Below the pieces are notes generated by a model. That model searched no databases and had not been told where the DNA came from. It was given only the letters and a program-made list of their open reading frames with translations. From contig JAHEWK010000019.1 of assembly GCA_020740775.1 (NCBI GenBank), positions 1 through 64,000 of the forward strand: DNA of 64,000 nucleotides, written 5' to 3'. This document shows positions 12,302 through 23,600 of the stretch, one piece after another. The number at the start of each line of letters is the position of its first letter. The first letter of the stretch is position 1. The position numbers and the translations under genes are program-made. Source of the stretch: Ilyonectria destructans (lineage: Eukaryota; Ascomycota; Sordariomycetes; Hypocreales; Nectriaceae).

Positions 12302-12880
12302 TATTACAGCCCAGGTTGAGACCAGGCAGTTACTATAACAGTCTTAAGGTAGTATATTGCAACTAGCTAGGTCACTCTACAGAGTATACTAAACTTAAGA
12401 AATAAAGAAGAAGAGAAAGAGAGTAGAGGAGGTCCATCCATAAATATACTCATTATGGTAGCTTAAAGGTAAAAAGTGGGCCACGAAAGGCCGAGGGTTC
12501 CCGTAGCCACCTATAGGCACAGCCCGTTACAGTTACAACCGGCAGAACTATAACAAACCCACTTTTTCATGTTACTCACAAGATACAATCGGAGACCCAC
12601 CACAATTGATTACCAGTAATCCCAACGGATTACCAGTAATTGCAACCGCAGTCCCTCTGATTGCCTCACCAGACAAGACTATATAGAGAAGGACCTTAAG
12701 TCTCTAGACCAGAGCCTTAAGCTCCTTAGCTATCAACACACTTAGTTATATTAAATCTACTATTCTACCATTACCAGACCGTGACCTATATTACTCACTA
12801 CAACATCCTAATCACACTAGATTATACACCCCCACGTCCCGGACCTACCCTATACCCCTAGGATAGACCCGGTCGTCACA
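12302..12880 (-). mobile_element. Solo LTR, TGTGAC family, copy 3, interrupted
   Basis: It runs from TATTACAGCCCAGG to GGTCGTCACA on the plus strand. Flanks TAGTA (12297-12301) and TAGTG (12881-12885) give a 5-bp duplication with one transition. Compared with copy 2 it contains a 198-bp insertion (12334-12531). TATCAACACA and TACCAGACCG are shared with 4832-5154. Confidence 0.75.
12334..12531 (-). mobile_element. Small LTR-like element nested in the solo LTR, perfect TSD
   Basis: A 198-bp block has plus-strand ends TATAACAG and CCGTTACA (minus orientation TGTAACGGGC...CTGTTATA). GTTAC stands on both sides (12329-12333 and 12532-12536). Removing the block restores LTR sequence that matches copy 2, so the insertion postdates the LTR. 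Confidence 0.75.
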
Positions 12881-13277
12881 TAGTGCTTAGAGGCATCTTG
12901 CAATTTGTTAGTAGGAGATACACTTAGTGCGGACAGAGCCGGCGACAGTAAGAGTCCAAGATACCCTATAGCTCGGGTCAAGAGGAGGTCCAACAGCTAA
13001 GATCAGCAGAGGGATTTTGGCAAGAAGGGAAAGGCAAGTATCTAATTAGATGCTTCTGAAGGAAATAAAATAGAAAAGGGCTGGAAGTAAGGAATAAGAG
13101 CTGCTGCAACAGTTAGTCAATCGGCAATTTAACAATAAGAACTGTTTCGAAAAGTTTAAATTGAAAAAGGAAAAAGGCATGCCCTTCCTACTAGAGACCG
13201 AGCTGTTCCTTTAAGTAGTATCTAGTCCAGCAAGCTAGTCCTACTGTTATTAAACTCCGAAGTGCCGGTCAGCACTA
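12881..13277. other. Intergenic DNA, no gene recognised
   Basis: No feature beyond possible decayed continuation of the Tc1-like transposase on the minus strand. The translated text shows no family motif. Confidence 0.4.
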
Positions 13278-13532
13278 TTACAGCAAATACTCGTTATAAA
13301 GGCAAAGGGGCCGCTTATTAGGCTTAAAGCCTAGTATAATAGCCCGGAAATAGATGCTATTAATGGTCCGTACAGGGATTCCTGTGATGCCATAGATCTC
13401 AAAGGAGGTCTTTGCCCCGCCCGAAGGGGCTTTTAAAGTAACTACTAGGGCCCGGGTAGCAATATCAGTTGGTATTTTGCAGTAGCAAGAAGGAAGAAAA
13501 TTGAAGGGAAATTGGTTCCAGAATGAGGCCAT
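13278..13532 (-). pseudogene. N-terminal fragment of a fungal Tc1/mariner-type transposase
   Basis: The 84-residue frame contains KAPSGGAKTSFEI, GIPVRTINSIYFRA and GFKPNKRPL. These resemble the helix-turn-helix DNA-binding start of fungal Tc1/mariner transposases, as I recall the family. After that come tandem stops and no catalytic DDE part, so it is a truncated remnant. It lies just downstream of the reductase gene. Confidence 0.5.
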
Positions 13533-13642
13533 ACAATTTAGGCGGGTAATACTGTTGCTTTTTCTGTGGCGTTTTTAGCGTCTTGGCGGGCAAGAAATTT
13601 TGAACCCTTCCTCCGTATAGCAGAACACATCATGCGATGGAA

Positions 13643-15841
13643 CTACCAGACGTCTTCCTGGGAGCCATGTCAGTCATCGTCCCACAGCTGCTTTTCGAAA
13701 AGAGAAGGCCTGCCTACCTGGTACTGGTTCGCCAATCTCATAATATTGAGAATCCTCTCCGCTTTAGAAGACCCAACGCCCCGCTGGGTGGCTATGATTT
13801 GAATCAAAGTAGCCTTGACTTCGCGAGCCATATTGGCTGCCTCGCCACACACGTAGACATTGGCTTGCTTCTTTTCCATCAGCTCATTGACATACTCCCC
13901 GTGTTCTTTAAGCCGGTGCTGAACGTAGACCTTGTTCAAGCCCTCACGTGAGAATGCCAGGACGATCTTGAACTTGTCGCCCATGGCTGTTTTGTATTGC
14001 TAGAAGGCAAGATCAGCAATTTGTCCACCGGCAATGGACGGACTACTCACTTCCCATTCCTTCTCGTAGAGGAAGTCTTCATCTCGCTTACGGCACCCAA
14101 AGAACAACACCGTCTCTCCAACATCTTCACCTTTCCTGGCCATGTATGCCCTTTCCTGTACAAACGCTCGAAATGGTGCCACTCCAGTTCCGGGGCCAAC
14201 TAGAATGATGGGTTTAGACTGGTCCAGTGGTAGTTTGAAGTCGGAGCGTCGAAGGTGAGCCAGAAGATGGGTACCATTGTACTGGTTCCTCGGGCCGCCG
14301 ATCTCATATTTGAGAGGCAATTCGTTCGGCATCGAATCAAGTCCCTTGCTTTGCTCCTTCATCAAGGCTAGGAGATAGTTACTGGCAACTCCTCGGAACG
14401 GGTCTTCTCTTCCGGTTACTGCCTTGGTCTCGACCACGGCTGTGATAGAGACCTGAAGAGGTTGGACGATAGATGACGATGAAATAGAATAGTAGCGTGG
14501 CTGTAGCCTATTCAATCCCTCGATAATGACAGGGAAAGGAATGCTGGTCCACTTTTGGCCTTGACTCACACTGGCAAGTGCCCTGACGATATTGAGGTGC
14601 GGACTGCTGACTGATTTGCGAAAGTAATCTTTATCGCTGGCTAGTTTGACCATCGCAGTCCGAGCTGTCTCATCGGGAGAAAACCTTGCCAACGTGGCGA
14701 GAAACTGCCGAGAGACAGGGGCGCAAATTTCAAGATAGTAGCGGGCAATCGCATCGTAGGTCGTGGGTGAAGGGACAGGGACTTTGGATGTTGAATCGAG
14801 AGCCTCGACACTGACTATTTGATGACGCCTCCCGGTGAGATCGAAAATTTCCAAGAACTGATTGACCTCCTCGTCAGGGTTGCTGGGCCAAATGGCGATG
14901 TGGTCGCCGGTTTGGTATGATAGGTCTGACCCGCGGATGTTGATTTCCATGTGAACACATCTCCGACCCTGGATGGGACGATTGAATAGTTCCCATGACT
15001 CAACAACAGGAGCAAGGTAAGGGTTTTTGGCGTTAAAGGGACCTTTGATACCGTCGAGGCGGATCTCGTTCCGCTCCCCGAGATATACCTCCTCCGAGTC
15101 CCGTGTAAGATAGTCGATTGGAGAAACGCGGAATAATAGGTCGAATGTGGCCTCATGTCCTTCTAAACCCATTTTCTTCGCCAAAACTGCCCACATCGGC
15201 TCTTTCCAGGCTATGAATTCATCCTCTATCGTCCCTTTGCCGTCGTCGCCCTCGCCAACATTGCCGATCCTCTGAGCACCGTGGTACTGTAGAACTGAAT
15301 CGATATTGCGAATCATATCATTATAATGCTCGTAGGTGCTGTTGCCTAAGCCGAAAGCCGCATAACGAAGGTTGGATAGTGGCAAAGACTGAGAAGGAAA
15401 GGATGCCTCAGAGGAAATAAGCTCATAGAAGTCCCGGGCGTTATCAGTAGGTTCGCCGTCTCCATAGGTAGCAAGAACGAAAATAGCTACCTTTGTAGCT
15501 GGAAAGGCTTCTAAATTATCGTAATCGTAGTCTGCGAGATCAGCCACTATGGTCTCGAGACCGAATCTGCTCTTGCCTTCCTTGGCAAGCCTGTAGGCAT
15601 AGTCCTCAGCAGTGCCGGTTTGAGATCCGTAGAAGATGGCACAGTTCTTCCCTGTAACTTCCATATGTTTGATGATGTTCCTAGTGTCTCGTTGAACGGA
15701 ATCGTGATAGAAGCTCGGGTAAGGGTCCTTCTTTGCGCCTTGTATCTTATCCGTGATGAAGTATCCGATAACGATGAGGAGGACGCCCATGGCGAGGGTA
15801 CTCAAAAGTGCCACCTCGTCCATGGCAGCTGATTCCATCAT
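13643..15841 (-). CDS. NADPH-cytochrome P450 reductase
   Basis: Diflavin reductase of the ER membrane that passes electrons from NADPH through FAD and FMN to P450s. Three exons (15841-14051, 13999-13718, 13657-13643) with introns 14050-14000 and 13717-13658 give 695 residues, the usual size. In order: N-terminal membrane anchor (LLSTLAMGVLLIVIGYF), FMN site YGSQTGTAEDYAYRLA and ATYGDGEPTDNA, FAD site RYYSISSSS, NADPH site GPGTGVAPFRAFVQER, then VCGEAANMAREV and the terminal Trp in QYQEDVW. The last exon is only 15 nt; without that splice the conserved C-terminal Trp is lost. The ATG pair at 15841/15838 opens the frame, but ATG 15823 has a better context. A P450 gene is 3 kb away on the same strand. 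Confidence 0.92.
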
Positions 15842-16768
15842 GAACCTGAAGACTATGCTACGGCTAAAGAAGTGACATGTGTCGTAGTCGTGCTGGACAA
15901 GCGTCAAATGAGGAAGATCCCAACGGCAGCGATATTTCACCGGTGAAGAAGCATCGAGTGTTGGTAGAGAAGTTGAATCTCAAAAGAGAAAGTCAAGGTG
16001 CACAAAGACGTTTTTTAAGTTATGAACAACAACAGCTCCAATAAAGACACCTACGCAGCTTAACGATGATCTAATCAAAGGCATTGAGAACTTTGACTAA
16101 AGGCAAGCGATTGATTGAGTACTGGTGGTACCTTACCCGAGCCGGTAATTATCGGAGAGTTCAAGAATCTAGAGGCTGCAAACCCATAATTACCTAAATG
16201 GGAAGAAATCGGCGAACGACTACGGTGCCACTACTTCAACCTGCAAGGGCAAAACCTTCTCCCGAATCTGTCAACTGACACGTGGCAATCGAGTGGCTAG
16301 GCGCCTCAAGGAATCTTAAAATGATCTATTAGGCAATCCAGCATGATGGATCCCACCCATGCACTGCTTTGCACCTGTTTACTGCAATGGGCTCTGTTTA
16401 CCGTAGGGAAAGATGCTCAGAGAGATTGCCGATAAATAGATCCCAGCCCCAAGGGTTTAGGCCCTGGCTCCGCAAAGAACAGTACATGACGTGTTTTAAC
16501 ATGAGTGGCATGACGAGTTCTGAGGACTTGTTTCATGCATAATTTATTGTTATTGATGTAAAGACACAGACAAACCACTCAGGGGGCTTCAGCATCATTC
16601 CTCTCACTTCAGATATGAATGTCCTGGGGTCGACATTAAGATTTGGCGTAGTAGCTCAGCTTAGCAGCGTCGGCGAAAATTGAACAAAATGTCAAGACTC
16701 TTAAAACTTGAGGAGACCTAAGATTGAGCACTGCTTTATCCATCTCGCTAAGCAAGTAGTCTGTCTCC
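15842..16768. other. Intergenic region upstream of the reductase gene
   Basis: GC-normal unique-looking DNA between two minus-strand genes. It should hold the reductase promoter and the terminator of the kinase gene. I see no coding frame, repeat or transposon signature in it. Confidence 0.6.
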
Positions 16769-17887
16769 TCAAATCTCATCTTCCCAGGGAATACTGTCCA
16801 TAGCACCAGATCGCTCGACGCAGCGGGCAGCAGCTATTGCAGCTCGCGTTATGGCTGAAACGACCAAATCTCGATATTGCTCCCCTTGGTCTTCTTCCCT
16901 ACGCCACCAGCGTGCTATATGCGTCGCATAGCCGCCGACAAAGGTGTCGCCAGCAGCTGTTGTATCCAAGACTTGGCTCACTCTAGCAGCAGCAATCTCG
17001 CCAGTCAAGCTGCTGGCGTTATTCCCAGCGGCCGATGTACTTGCACCAGCTACACTGTACCAGGCACCTTTGGAACCGAGGGTAATTACCACACTTGTCA
17101 CTCCGAGCTTATGGTAGTATGAAGCAAGTTGTTTCCTTGGGTCGTTGTCTTTGACGTCCGGTACCACCCGTGATAGTTGCTCTGGCTGCGGCGCCATCAG
17201 GTCAGCTTCCGTTTCGTTCATGATCAAGTGATCAACTGCAGCAAAGGCATCCTCTGGCAAGCCATCCGGCGGAGCTGGAGCAGGGTTGAAGACGACCTCA
17301 GGCGCGGCCCCAATTACTCCTGTGCCGTTCTGTATGTTCTTTGTCTTGAGCTGCTTCAATTCTCTCAGGATCGCGACTAACGTTTCGACAGGAGTCTCGC
17401 CTTGCATTATAACAACATCCGGCATCGGTGCGGTGAGGGCTTGTCCGATGACTTCGGCAGTTGGCTGCATCCCTGAAAAGTTTGCCCCCGGCGAGAAGAA
17501 GATGCGGTTGTCCCCTTCCGCGTCGGAGACGATAATGACAGAAACGCCGGTGTAGTCGTGCTGGTTGATCTTGACGAGGGACAGGTCCACACTTGACTCC
17601 TCCAACGTCGGTTTCAGCAGGGCCTGGAAATGCACATCGCGACCTCCCACGGCCCCAACCATCTGGACGATGACGGGAGCACTCGTCGAGCTGGCAGAGG
17701 AGGAGGCTGAAGAACGAGGTCGAGGTCGCGTCAGGCGACTACATGCGACAGCTTGGTTTGCCCCCTTTCCGCCAGCGCTTGATGTGAAAGATGTTGCCTG
17801 GATGGTCTCGCCAAGCTCGGGGAATCGGGGCGTGACTGACACCATGTCAGCGTTGATGGAGCCGATGACTCGTATTAAGGGCGCCAT
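16769..17887 (-). CDS. Ribokinase-family (PfkB) sugar kinase
   Basis: A cytosolic PfkB-fold kinase, most like ribokinase, which phosphorylates D-ribose to ribose-5-phosphate with ATP. Single exon, 372 residues. Visible landmarks are GSINADM near the N-terminus, the first PfkB signature in SSAGGKGANQAVA, MNETEADL in the middle, and the C-terminal catalytic/anion-hole stretch DTTAAGDTFVGGY, with Asp as the base. The start at 17887 (GCCATGG context) was chosen because the motif normally lies about 10 residues in; an in-frame codon further up would add 23 residues without similarity. Low-complexity Ser/Ala runs near residues 60 and 290 lengthen it relative to bacterial enzymes. Sugar specificity cannot be read from sequence. 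Confidence 0.88.
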   Translation of the reverse strand: MAPLIRVIGSINADMVSVTPRFPELGETIQATSFTSSAGGKGANQAVACSRLTRPRPRSSASSSASSTSAPVIVQMVGAVGGRDVHFQALLKPTLEESSVDLSLVKINQHDYTGVSVIIVSDAEGDNRIFFSPGANFSGMQPTAEVIGQALTAPMPDVVIMQGETPVETLVAILRELKQLKTKNIQNGTGVIGAAPEVVFNPAPAPPDGLPEDAFAAVDHLIMNETEADLMAPQPEQLSRVVPDVKDNDPRKQLASYYHKLGVTSVVITLGSKGAWYSVAGASTSAAGNNASSLTGEIAAARVSQVLDTTAAGDTFVGGYATHIARWWRREEDQGEQYRDLVVSAITRAAIAAARCVERSGAMDSIPWEDEI

Positions 17888-18921
17888 GGCGTCAAACTTG
17901 TCGCAGGATCTTGAGGGCGTACGAAACCGGGGATCTAAGGCACGGAGGCCCTCCAAGTAATATATGCATGGTGGATATCCTCTCGCCTGGGGAACAAGGT
18001 AATAAAAGGCATCATCCTCGAGGGGAAGACGCTTCTTACCAACCAGATTCGGCTGTGGAGCCTCCAGAAATATGGCGAGAATTCCCTATTTTGGACTAGT
18101 TAGCACGTCAGTCCCGTGCGGCTTCTCGGGAAGTCCCGATCGGAGGGCAAGAGTTCCGGCCCGTGACCTATTTGTTTGTTTGTTTGTGTATTTTTGGTTC
18201 GGGCAGCATGAGGCTGCGAAAGCTCTCTAGAGGGTCACAAGACGTGCTGAGCTAGGTAGGGAAGAATCCGCAGACTGCGTAGTTACAAAGTGCGTGAACT
18301 AATTCTCGTTGGACCTTCTCTACAGGTATATTTCCTCCGTAAATGTAGATGCCAAGCCAGATCACGTACAGAGTAGACTCCAGTCCCCGTAGTAGTGCAC
18401 ATCGTTACCATTGTCCATCTTTCAGTAGGTAGATCCTCAAGGCACCACAACTAAGGTTAAGATATCTGGAACACATCATACTCACTCAGGTGAGCCGCCT
18501 GAAGAGAGGCGATGATCTTGTCACATTCAGGCCATAAGTCATTATTCGCACTGCACTTGCGGAGTGCGGATTCCCTTTTGCCATAGCCGGTAATACAACA
18601 GACCTCACAACATTGGCCTTAATGGCGTAGAGAAATTACTGCTAAAAAAAAAAAGGAAAAAGGGGAGGGGAGATCAAGGATTAAAATGCCAACACGACCC
18701 TAATGAGTAGGGCTGACATAGCAATACGATAAAGTGATGATTAAACTATTATATGAATATAACGATATAATGCAATAGAAGTTATTCGGTGATCAATGCT
18801 ACCCTGTGGCACTGGAGATCAAATGGTACCTCAAGCTATAATATAACATTTGACTGATCATATGGGCAATAAAAGACCTTATTGCAATAGTCTTCTTGAT
18901 ACAGCACAACCACAAGACAAT
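17888..18921. other. Intergenic region with short TTTG repeat
   Basis: No gene seen. A (TTTG)n microsatellite lies at about 18171-18188 and an A-run at 18643-18653; the final 200 bases are AT-rich and form the 3' flank of the P450 gene. Confidence 0.6.
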
Positions 18922-20583
18922 CTAACTCGCCCAGTTCACCCCATCCCGCACCTTTGCTCGCACCATGAGTTCCTTAGGGTTGCAATTGAACCTCTCCACC
19001 ATCTCCATCTCGCTATCCGGAACAGCCAGCTCCCACTCGAACCCCAGCACCAGGGCGGCAATGACCATGCTGAGCTCCATGTACGCCAAGTTCCGCCCAA
19101 TGCACGCCCGCCCGCCGATGCTGAATGGAAGCACAAAGTCCTTGAGGTTCTTCGCCTCCTGCTGGCTCGTCGCCCACCCGTCTCGATTCTCATCACCCTC
19201 CGCAAGCCAACGCTCCGGGATGAAGCTCCAGGCGTCGGCGAATAGGTTCTCGTCGTGGTGAAGCGTGTAGAGAGGCACGCTGACAGTTGTTCCTGGAGCA
19301 ATGAAGTGGCCCGCAATCGTGGAGCCTGCAGTTGTCCGACGAGGCAAGCCGATCGAGACTGGTGGTTTGCAGCGAAGGTTCTCGTCCAGAACCGCCCGCA
19401 GGTACTGGATCTGCTGAAGCTGTTCCGAGTATAGCACGGCTGGCTTGGAGGGGTCGACTGCAGAAGTTGCCTTTGCTAGAATCGTGTGCAGCTTCAACTG
19501 CTTCGCCGGGTTACGCGCCAGGTGGTAAATGCAGTTGGTAAGAGACGTTTGCGTAGTGTCATTGCCGGCGTCCAGCATAGTGGCCGACTCGGCGATCAGC
19601 TCCTCCAACGGCATCGGCGTCGGCCACTTCGCAGACGGCGTCACGGGCAAGTGCGAAAAGAGGTCGGGCTCGAGCGGTGGTTCCTCGAGCCGCTTAGCGA
19701 CCTGGTACCGTGCCATGCCACCAAAGTTGATGCCTGCCCGTCGATCATGCGTGTAGGCGAGTACTCGCTTGGCCAGCTTGTTCCAGGCTAATGGGAGCGG
19801 TCCGAACATAACATTGAAGCGAGAGGCGGAGTGGAAAGAATCCATAGCATGGACCTGCTTGACCCTGCCCGATGAAGTCATGGAGGGACATAGATCATTG
19901 CCCTTATCGAGGAAGCCGTAGGTGTTGGACCAGAACATGGCCGTGATGGCGTCATACGAGAACATGTTGAGCCAGGGCCGCACATCGAATGCGCCGTCTA
20001 CTGTCGGGTAAGCATCGGCGTCTGATACTTGGCTTCCCTGTGATTTAAGATGGAGATTCCGGCAAAGCTTTTGAATCATTGAGACCACGCGAGGCTCCAT
20101 GGCGGCTATCTCCCGAGCGGAGAAGGCATGCGACAGAGCTTTCCGCTTCCGCGTGTGCTCAGCCCTGCTCGTCGTCTGTGAGATGGACGGAATCGCGTCC
20201 GCGACATGCATGTAAAAGTCGTCTTTCAAAATCGGGGACCCGTGGCCGTAGATGTCCTTGTATGCCCTGGGATCCGAGAACGATACATGGTTCGGCGCAA
20301 TGCGCACGACCTTGCCCAGTTTTTTGTGGACGGCATCTATCGTATTGAATCGCTGGCCTGTCGACGACTGGTATACCAGCCATAACCAGGTGAAAGCCGC
20401 GACAGACGGAGAAGGGAACCGACGAAGTTTCTTCCGGTCACTGAAGTAACAGGCAAGAGAGTAGATGAAGATGGAGACGAGGGAAAAGGCCAGTGATTTG
20501 AGTCCTTGGTCAGTTCATGTTAGCCACATGATTAAGTACGCGATAGATGTGTTTTGGCGCTTACCAACTGAGAAGTGATTCAT
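18922..20583 (-). CDS. Cytochrome P450 monooxygenase, microsomal, two exons
   Basis: Heme-thiolate monooxygenase anchored in the ER. Exon 1 (20583-20565) encodes only MNHFSV plus one base; intron 20564-20505 (60 nt, GTAAG, branch CTGAC); exon 2 runs to the stop at 18922, total 533 residues. In order: N-terminal anchor (LKSLAFSLVSIFIYSLACYF), I-helix AGNDTTQT, ExxR (ENLR), FIPERW, and the heme loop FSIGGRACIGRN with the ligand Cys. The N-terminal half (VRIAPNHVSFSDPRAYKDI) is typical of fungal P450s near the benzoate-4-hydroxylase/pisatin-demethylase groups, but the substrate cannot be assigned. The reductase gene lies downstream on the same strand. All splice phases and motifs are intact. Confidence 0.9.
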
Positions 20584-20972
20584 GGTTATTCTATTTGCGG
20601 GAACCAGTAGAGATAGATACTTGGACCTTCATCCGAACTTCCGGGCTGTAGCCTGGGAGCAGTTCTTCCCCTTTTAAGCACAGCCATATCGATCCTGCGG
20701 AGGCCAAAGACAGAGTCGCTGTTGGATGAGCATCGCCCTCTCAGTAGTTGTGCCGTGGTTGTATTTCCCGCATGGGCCGTCGAGGACGTGGATCTTTTCC
20801 TTTGGAAGTTATTCTCGGCGAAGTTATTAGGTGACAGTAAAAGCACGGCTCTTGTGCAGCTTGTATTGGTGGACCTGGCATCCGATATGGAGCCAATGAG
20901 CAGACATCCACGGAAGACATCATGATGATCATATTGCTCTTCGCCATCGAATGCTAGCGTAAAGTGCGATAA

Positions 20973-21758
20973 TTAAGGGAACATGGCCAAAAACCGATCA
21001 AAAGCCGGCTCCCGGCGAAGGTCCTTACTATCTCCAGGATACAGATAGAGAATCAGCCTGAGAGAGGTCAGGGTTGCGAGATTCAATCCGGCAGGTGCCG
21101 ACTTGTCTTGTGTCAGAGGGCCGTCAAGCTGTGACACACTTATGGGTTGAACGCAGTTCGGCTTATCTATATGACTAAGGTAGATGTCAAGCTTCTTTAC
21201 GGGCAGCTTGCTTTCCACCGCCGCAGTAAGCATCACATTCAGTAGATACTGAACGAAGCCCCCTCTTAGAAAATCGGTTTCCAAGCCCCTTTCGAGCATA
21301 CAGCCGGCTTCTTTTTGTAGCCGGACCGACCCCCAAGGGACATGGGCGTCAGTGAGGACGAGGGTCTTGCAGTTGGGGAGTTTCCGCATGGCCTGCACTA
21401 GGGAGTGTTGAGCGACGCTATCCTCAAAATATGGTGGAATTTCGTCGCCATCAACCTGAAGCGGGCGGTCCGCATACCTAAGCCTGTTCATCTCGCTCTT
21501 AGAGAGATGCTCTGTGCATAGCCCTAGGGTGCGGACAGCATGCCGCAAGGACGGATCTTCTGAGATTGCTTTCAGGTTATCCAGGCTCTGGCGCTCAAAC
21601 ATAACATATCGGGTCTGGAAATAGGCGCATTCGAAGACGCCCCGTGTTTTTGTGTTTATACCCTGACAGGTCTGCCGGAATGAGAATAGGCTGTTGCCGG
21701 GGAGAAACTCTGCTATAGCGCAGACGACCTCAGTAGGGAGCTCTAACAATGCGACCAT
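20973..21758 (-). CDS. F-box protein, possibly C-terminally truncated by a CAA-to-TAA change
   Basis: 261 residues starting MVALLELPTEVVCAIAEFLP, an F-box (Skp1-binding domain of SCF ubiquitin ligases); the rest is unrecognised. The frame ends FLAMFP then TAA (20973-20975). Beyond it the same frame reads LSHFTLAFD before losing meaning, as if CAA had become TAA in CpA context. The protein is probably shorter than its ancestor. Its start is close to the AGTGT-rich repeat upstream. Substrate and role are unknown. Confidence 0.65.
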   Translation of the reverse strand: MVALLELPTEVVCAIAEFLPGNSLFSFRQTCQGINTKTRGVFECAYFQTRYVMFERQSLDNLKAISEDPSLRHAVRTLGLCTEHLSKSEMNRLRYADRPLQVDGDEIPPYFEDSVAQHSLVQAMRKLPNCKTLVLTDAHVPWGSVRLQKEAGCMLERGLETDFLRGGFVQYLLNVMLTAAVESKLPVKKLDIYLSHIDKPNCVQPISVSQLDGPLTQDKSAPAGLNLATLTSLRLILYLYPGDSKDLRREPAFDRFLAMFP

Positions 21759-23600
21759 GGTGTAGAGAATGCCTGAAGGCGCATGCTACCACTGGTGACG
21801 ATGTGGGTTTTGAGATCGGGTGCACGCTTGGCGCAGGAAGTAATTCTGAAAGGTTGAAGTTCGCAATTGCCTGGTTGGTGCGGAGAAGCGTGCCATTTTA
21901 CTGCAAGCCCTTTTGCGCGCGACATGCTTGCTTTTGTCTGCTACCCAGTGCTCCTAATAGTGTAAATAGTGCGTGTGGACACCCCAACTGCTCCTTTAGT
22001 GCGTATGACTGGGCGACACTCAACCACCAGTGCGTTGAAACGGCCACACTAAACTACCAGTGTGCCTGCAAGGCCCACACTGCACTGTTAGTTCGTCTAT
22101 CACTTTTACACTCAAACCATAGTGCAAATCAGGGTCTGCACTATTAGTGTAAAATTCAAAGGCTGCTTGAGGCCGTTCCCCTAGATGTAGATCTATATCT
22201 ATCTACATTTATATTTCGTCTACATTGGTAGATAGATTCCCCACCCTGCCAGTATAGAATGCCGGAAGGCCTCCCCTCGGCTCGGTGTGAGACTCTCGAT
22301 GTCGCCCCTACGTCACGCGCGCCACCAAGGCTCCCGGCCATAAATATGCCTCCCAGGACAGTATGCTGGATTGCCTTAGAAGTATACACTGTTACGCTGA
22401 CGCACACGGAATAGATACTGGTGCTGCGTGCTGGGACTGCACAAAGAACGGTCACACATGCAAACCGTTAAGGCATCTCTGCTTGTGTATGGCGGCGACT
22501 CATTGATGAAGCTGCATCTCTAGGTCCCTGTTGGTACTGTTGGTGCTGTCTGTGTCCTTTTGGAGCTGAATCGGCAGCTCAAGCGTGCAAATACCGACCC
22601 GGATGAGCGTTCTGCTGCACAGCGCGCAGCACAACAACTACGACCTTGCGGCAGTGGTGTGGCTCTTCCTCGCCGCTCCAGAACCAGCTCCTCCTTTTGG
22701 CCTCTTTTGGCAAGATAGCCGAAAAGAACCCCAAGGAGCGAAAGATTATGGCGCTGGAGAATATTGCTGAGACTGCTCGGCTCTGGATTGTGAGTGGGAT
22801 TAAGTCGTCAAATACATTTTTACTGCTAACTCGACGCTCAGCAGCCAACAAGTCGGACGCGAGGAAGAGGAAGAAGACAATTGAACGTTGGTGTTTCCCG
22901 ATTCGACCGTTATGGTTGCGGCTGATGTCTGTAGAATGTAATGAAAATGCGCTTTGCTGGTCTGCTGCGGCCCCGCTGCTTCAATTGCATCTGTTGAAAC
23001 GCGAAAGAAATTTATTCCAGGTAATCTACGGAGGACCATTTCAAAAGTTTTTGCTCGAGAATAAGCCACATATTGCTTCTTCTGACCAAAGTGACATTAA
23101 GTATATGTTGGATTGAGACCTCGTGTGGCGGCATAAATCCATCTATCCATCGTACACGCTACAGTATCCGCCGAAAAAAAATAAAAATAAAAAGGTTCGA
23201 GACCCGGTTCTCCACACTGCACCCTTCCTCAGATACCACCTCGAGAAGGACCTGCCACGAGCCTCATCCACCTTCCGGTACCTTGTCTGCGGAGCTTTGC
23301 AAGCTGCACTGTATTGTGCCTGAGTGACTGCTTGTTTGCCTCGCTGCCTTGCAAACTTAGGATCTTCTTCTCATCGGCAATCTTAACTTAATCTTATCCT
23401 CAACCCTACTGCTAAGTTCTATCTTATTCACCCTGGATTCTGTTGCGGCTTTATTACTATAGTTACACCAGTGTGTATCTACTGAGAGTAGTATAAACAG
23501 TTTGTAGTATCCTACTAATAGTGTAAATGAGATTCTGCCTGGTTAAATTTATCCTTTGCCTACTGCTATAATATCTAACTAGCGGCAAACCAGCCCTCCC
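21759..23600. other. Gene-poor interval with AGTGT/CACTA motifs and a zinc-knuckle-like scrap
   Basis: Between about 21945 and 22155 the words TAGTGT, AGTGCG and CACACT recur on both strands and CTAATAGTGTAAAT occurs again near 23515, suggesting a small non-autonomous DNA element with subterminal repeats. Near 22420-22480 one frame reads CCWDCTKNGHTCKP, a Cys/His pattern like a zinc knuckle, but no gene can be built around it. Longer open frames here show no family resemblance. Confidence 0.4.
23027..23080 (+). mobile_element. Fragment of a small MITE also found at 38286-38415
   Basis: TACGGAGGA(C)CATTTCAAAAG and AAGCCACAT are shared with the element at 38286. Only one end is recognisable here. 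Confidence 0.45.

Noticed and set aside
17565..17960. 131-codon frame opposite the ribokinase gene
   Set aside because: Antisense shadow of a clear PfkB kinase gene.
18936..19316. Overlapping frames antisense or shifted within the P450 gene
   Set aside because: Arg/Ser-rich shadows of the P450 coding sequence in other frames.
23195..23215. GGTTCGAGACC, resembling a tRNA B box
   Set aside because: No A box, anticodon arm or acceptor stem could be built around it.
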